A stretch of 51,739 nt of DNA, from positions 1-51,739 of the forward strand of contig SHUW01000003.1 in assembly GCA_009694465.1 (NCBI GenBank). The letters are read 5' to 3'. The stretch is from Ilumatobacteraceae bacterium (GTDB taxonomy: Bacteria > Actinomycetota > Acidimicrobiia > Acidimicrobiales > Ilumatobacteraceae). Shown here in pieces: positions 51,297 through 51,739 of the stretch (position 1 is its first letter; every line of letters starts with the position of its first letter). The notes under the pieces are model-generated. The model was not told the DNA's origin. It did not search any database and saw only the letters and a program-made list of their open reading frames with translations. The position numbers were made by a program, and so were the translations under genes.

Positions 51297-51739
51297 ATGG
51301 ATTGGAATCTCATACTTGAAAACAGCCTCAAGGGCTTCATAGGGATCAACGCGGTGTATTTTGCTATCGCCGCTTTGGGGTTGAATGTGCAATTCGGCTA
51401 CACGGGTCTCTTGAACTTCGGTCAGGCGGGTTTCATGGCTTGTGGTGCCTATGGACTCGGTATGACCGCCCACTATTTTGATATCTCGTTCTGGTGGGGC
51501 ATCCCTCTCGGTATTTTGTTTTCAGTCATTTTGGGATTACTCATGGGCATCCCAACTCTTCGTTTGCGTGCCGATTATTTGGCAATCGTCACCATCGCTT
51601 CGGCGGAAATTATTCGCTTAGTCGTGCGTTCAGTTAAGTTCAAAACTTATTTCGGTGGAAGTGATGGCATCAACGGCTTCTCAAGTAGTTTCCGTGCGCT
51701 TGGAAATGACTTCGGCATTCAAGAATCAAATCAATATGG
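51297..51739 (+). CDS. livM: branched-chain amino acid-type ABC permease (LivM), cut by right edge
   Basis: My translation from ATG 51297 (2 nt after livH) gives 147 codons with no stop. Hydrophobic opening YFAIAALGLNVQFGYTGLLN with FGQAGFMACGAYG and RLRADYLAIVTIASAEIIRL is the LivM signature. It pairs with LivH; the ATPases should lie to the right. Confidence 0.92.
   Translation, partial: MDWNLILENSLKGFIGINAVYFAIAALGLNVQFGYTGLLNFGQAGFMACGAYGLGMTAHYFDISFWWGIPLGILFSVILGLLMGIPTLRLRADYLAIVTIASAEIIRLVVRSVKFKTYFGGSDGINGFSSSFRALGNDFGIQESNQY

Noticed and set aside
1-51739. CRISPR array, IS element or prophage
   Set aside because: No repeated spacers, transposase, integrase or phage gene was seen, and gene density leaves no room.

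Overview
The window looks like chromosome of a small-genome, free-living actinobacterium. Three things point there: luciferase-like (LLM, F420-type) oxidoreductases, a LivH permease carrying a secreted N-terminal domain, and many starts preceded by an actinobacterial -10 box (TAnnnT) only about 6 nt from the start codon, which implies leaderless mRNAs. Base composition is near half G+C by eye. Coding density is extreme: 47 protein genes, 45 of them complete, in 51.7 kb. The largest intergenic gap is 115 bp, and several convergent genes share stop codons. A planktonic Acidimicrobiia-like lineage fits, but that is inference. I found no tRNA, rRNA, IS element, phage gene, CRISPR array or recognisable transcription factor.

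Left third (1-18413): a catabolic island. A minus-strand operon encodes a degenerate SDR, an acyl-CoA dehydrogenase, a Rieske oxygenase and a ThrH-type phosphatase (cut by the left edge). Divergent from it is a large FGly sulfatase. A glyoxalase-bicupin fusion follows. Then comes a tightly coupled seven-gene plus-strand operon: HAPMO-like Baeyer-Villiger monooxygenase, alpha/beta hydrolase, SDR, LLM oxidoreductase, second alpha/beta hydrolase, cytochrome P450 and a biotin-carrier/carboxyltransferase fusion. An amidohydrolase and a second sulfatase close the island. Together the genes suggest breakdown of a sulfated cyclic or terpenoid-like alcohol/ketone: desulfation, oxidation, Baeyer-Villiger cleavage, ester hydrolysis, and CoA-dependent carboxylation and dehydrogenation. 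The substrate is not known.

Middle (18410-31000): two molybdenum hydroxylase operons. One is a classic three-subunit set (FAD, 2Fe-2S, Mo). The other starts with an M20 amidohydrolase and an N-carbamoyl-D-amino-acid hydrolase homologue, followed by a fused FAD-less 2Fe-2S/Mo protein, a reduced SsnA-like aminohydrolase and an LLM oxidoreductase, and ends in a probable intrinsic terminator. Both operons carry the same 17-bp element at exactly the same distance from the first start codon, so they are probably co-regulated for N-heterocycle (purine or hydantoin-like) breakdown. Between them lie a small membrane protein and a phosphatidylcholine-synthase-like enzyme. A TauE/SafE exporter sits to the right.

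Right third (31000-51739): an MBL-fold hydrolase, a ProA-like aldehyde dehydrogenase, and a panB-panC operon that also carries an FAD amine-oxidase-like gene. Next come a DmpA/NylC-type peptidase, a hexapeptide acyltransferase, a DoxX protein and a heterodimeric ABC exporter in a possible operon with a phosphatase, a methyltransferase, a PNPOx-like protein and an SDR. Heme A synthase (ctaA), an NMO-like flavoprotein, an EamA transporter and the start of a branched-chain amino acid (Liv) ABC transporter finish the window. The eamA and livH genes diverge from a compact promoter pair wrapped around a perfect 14-bp palindrome.
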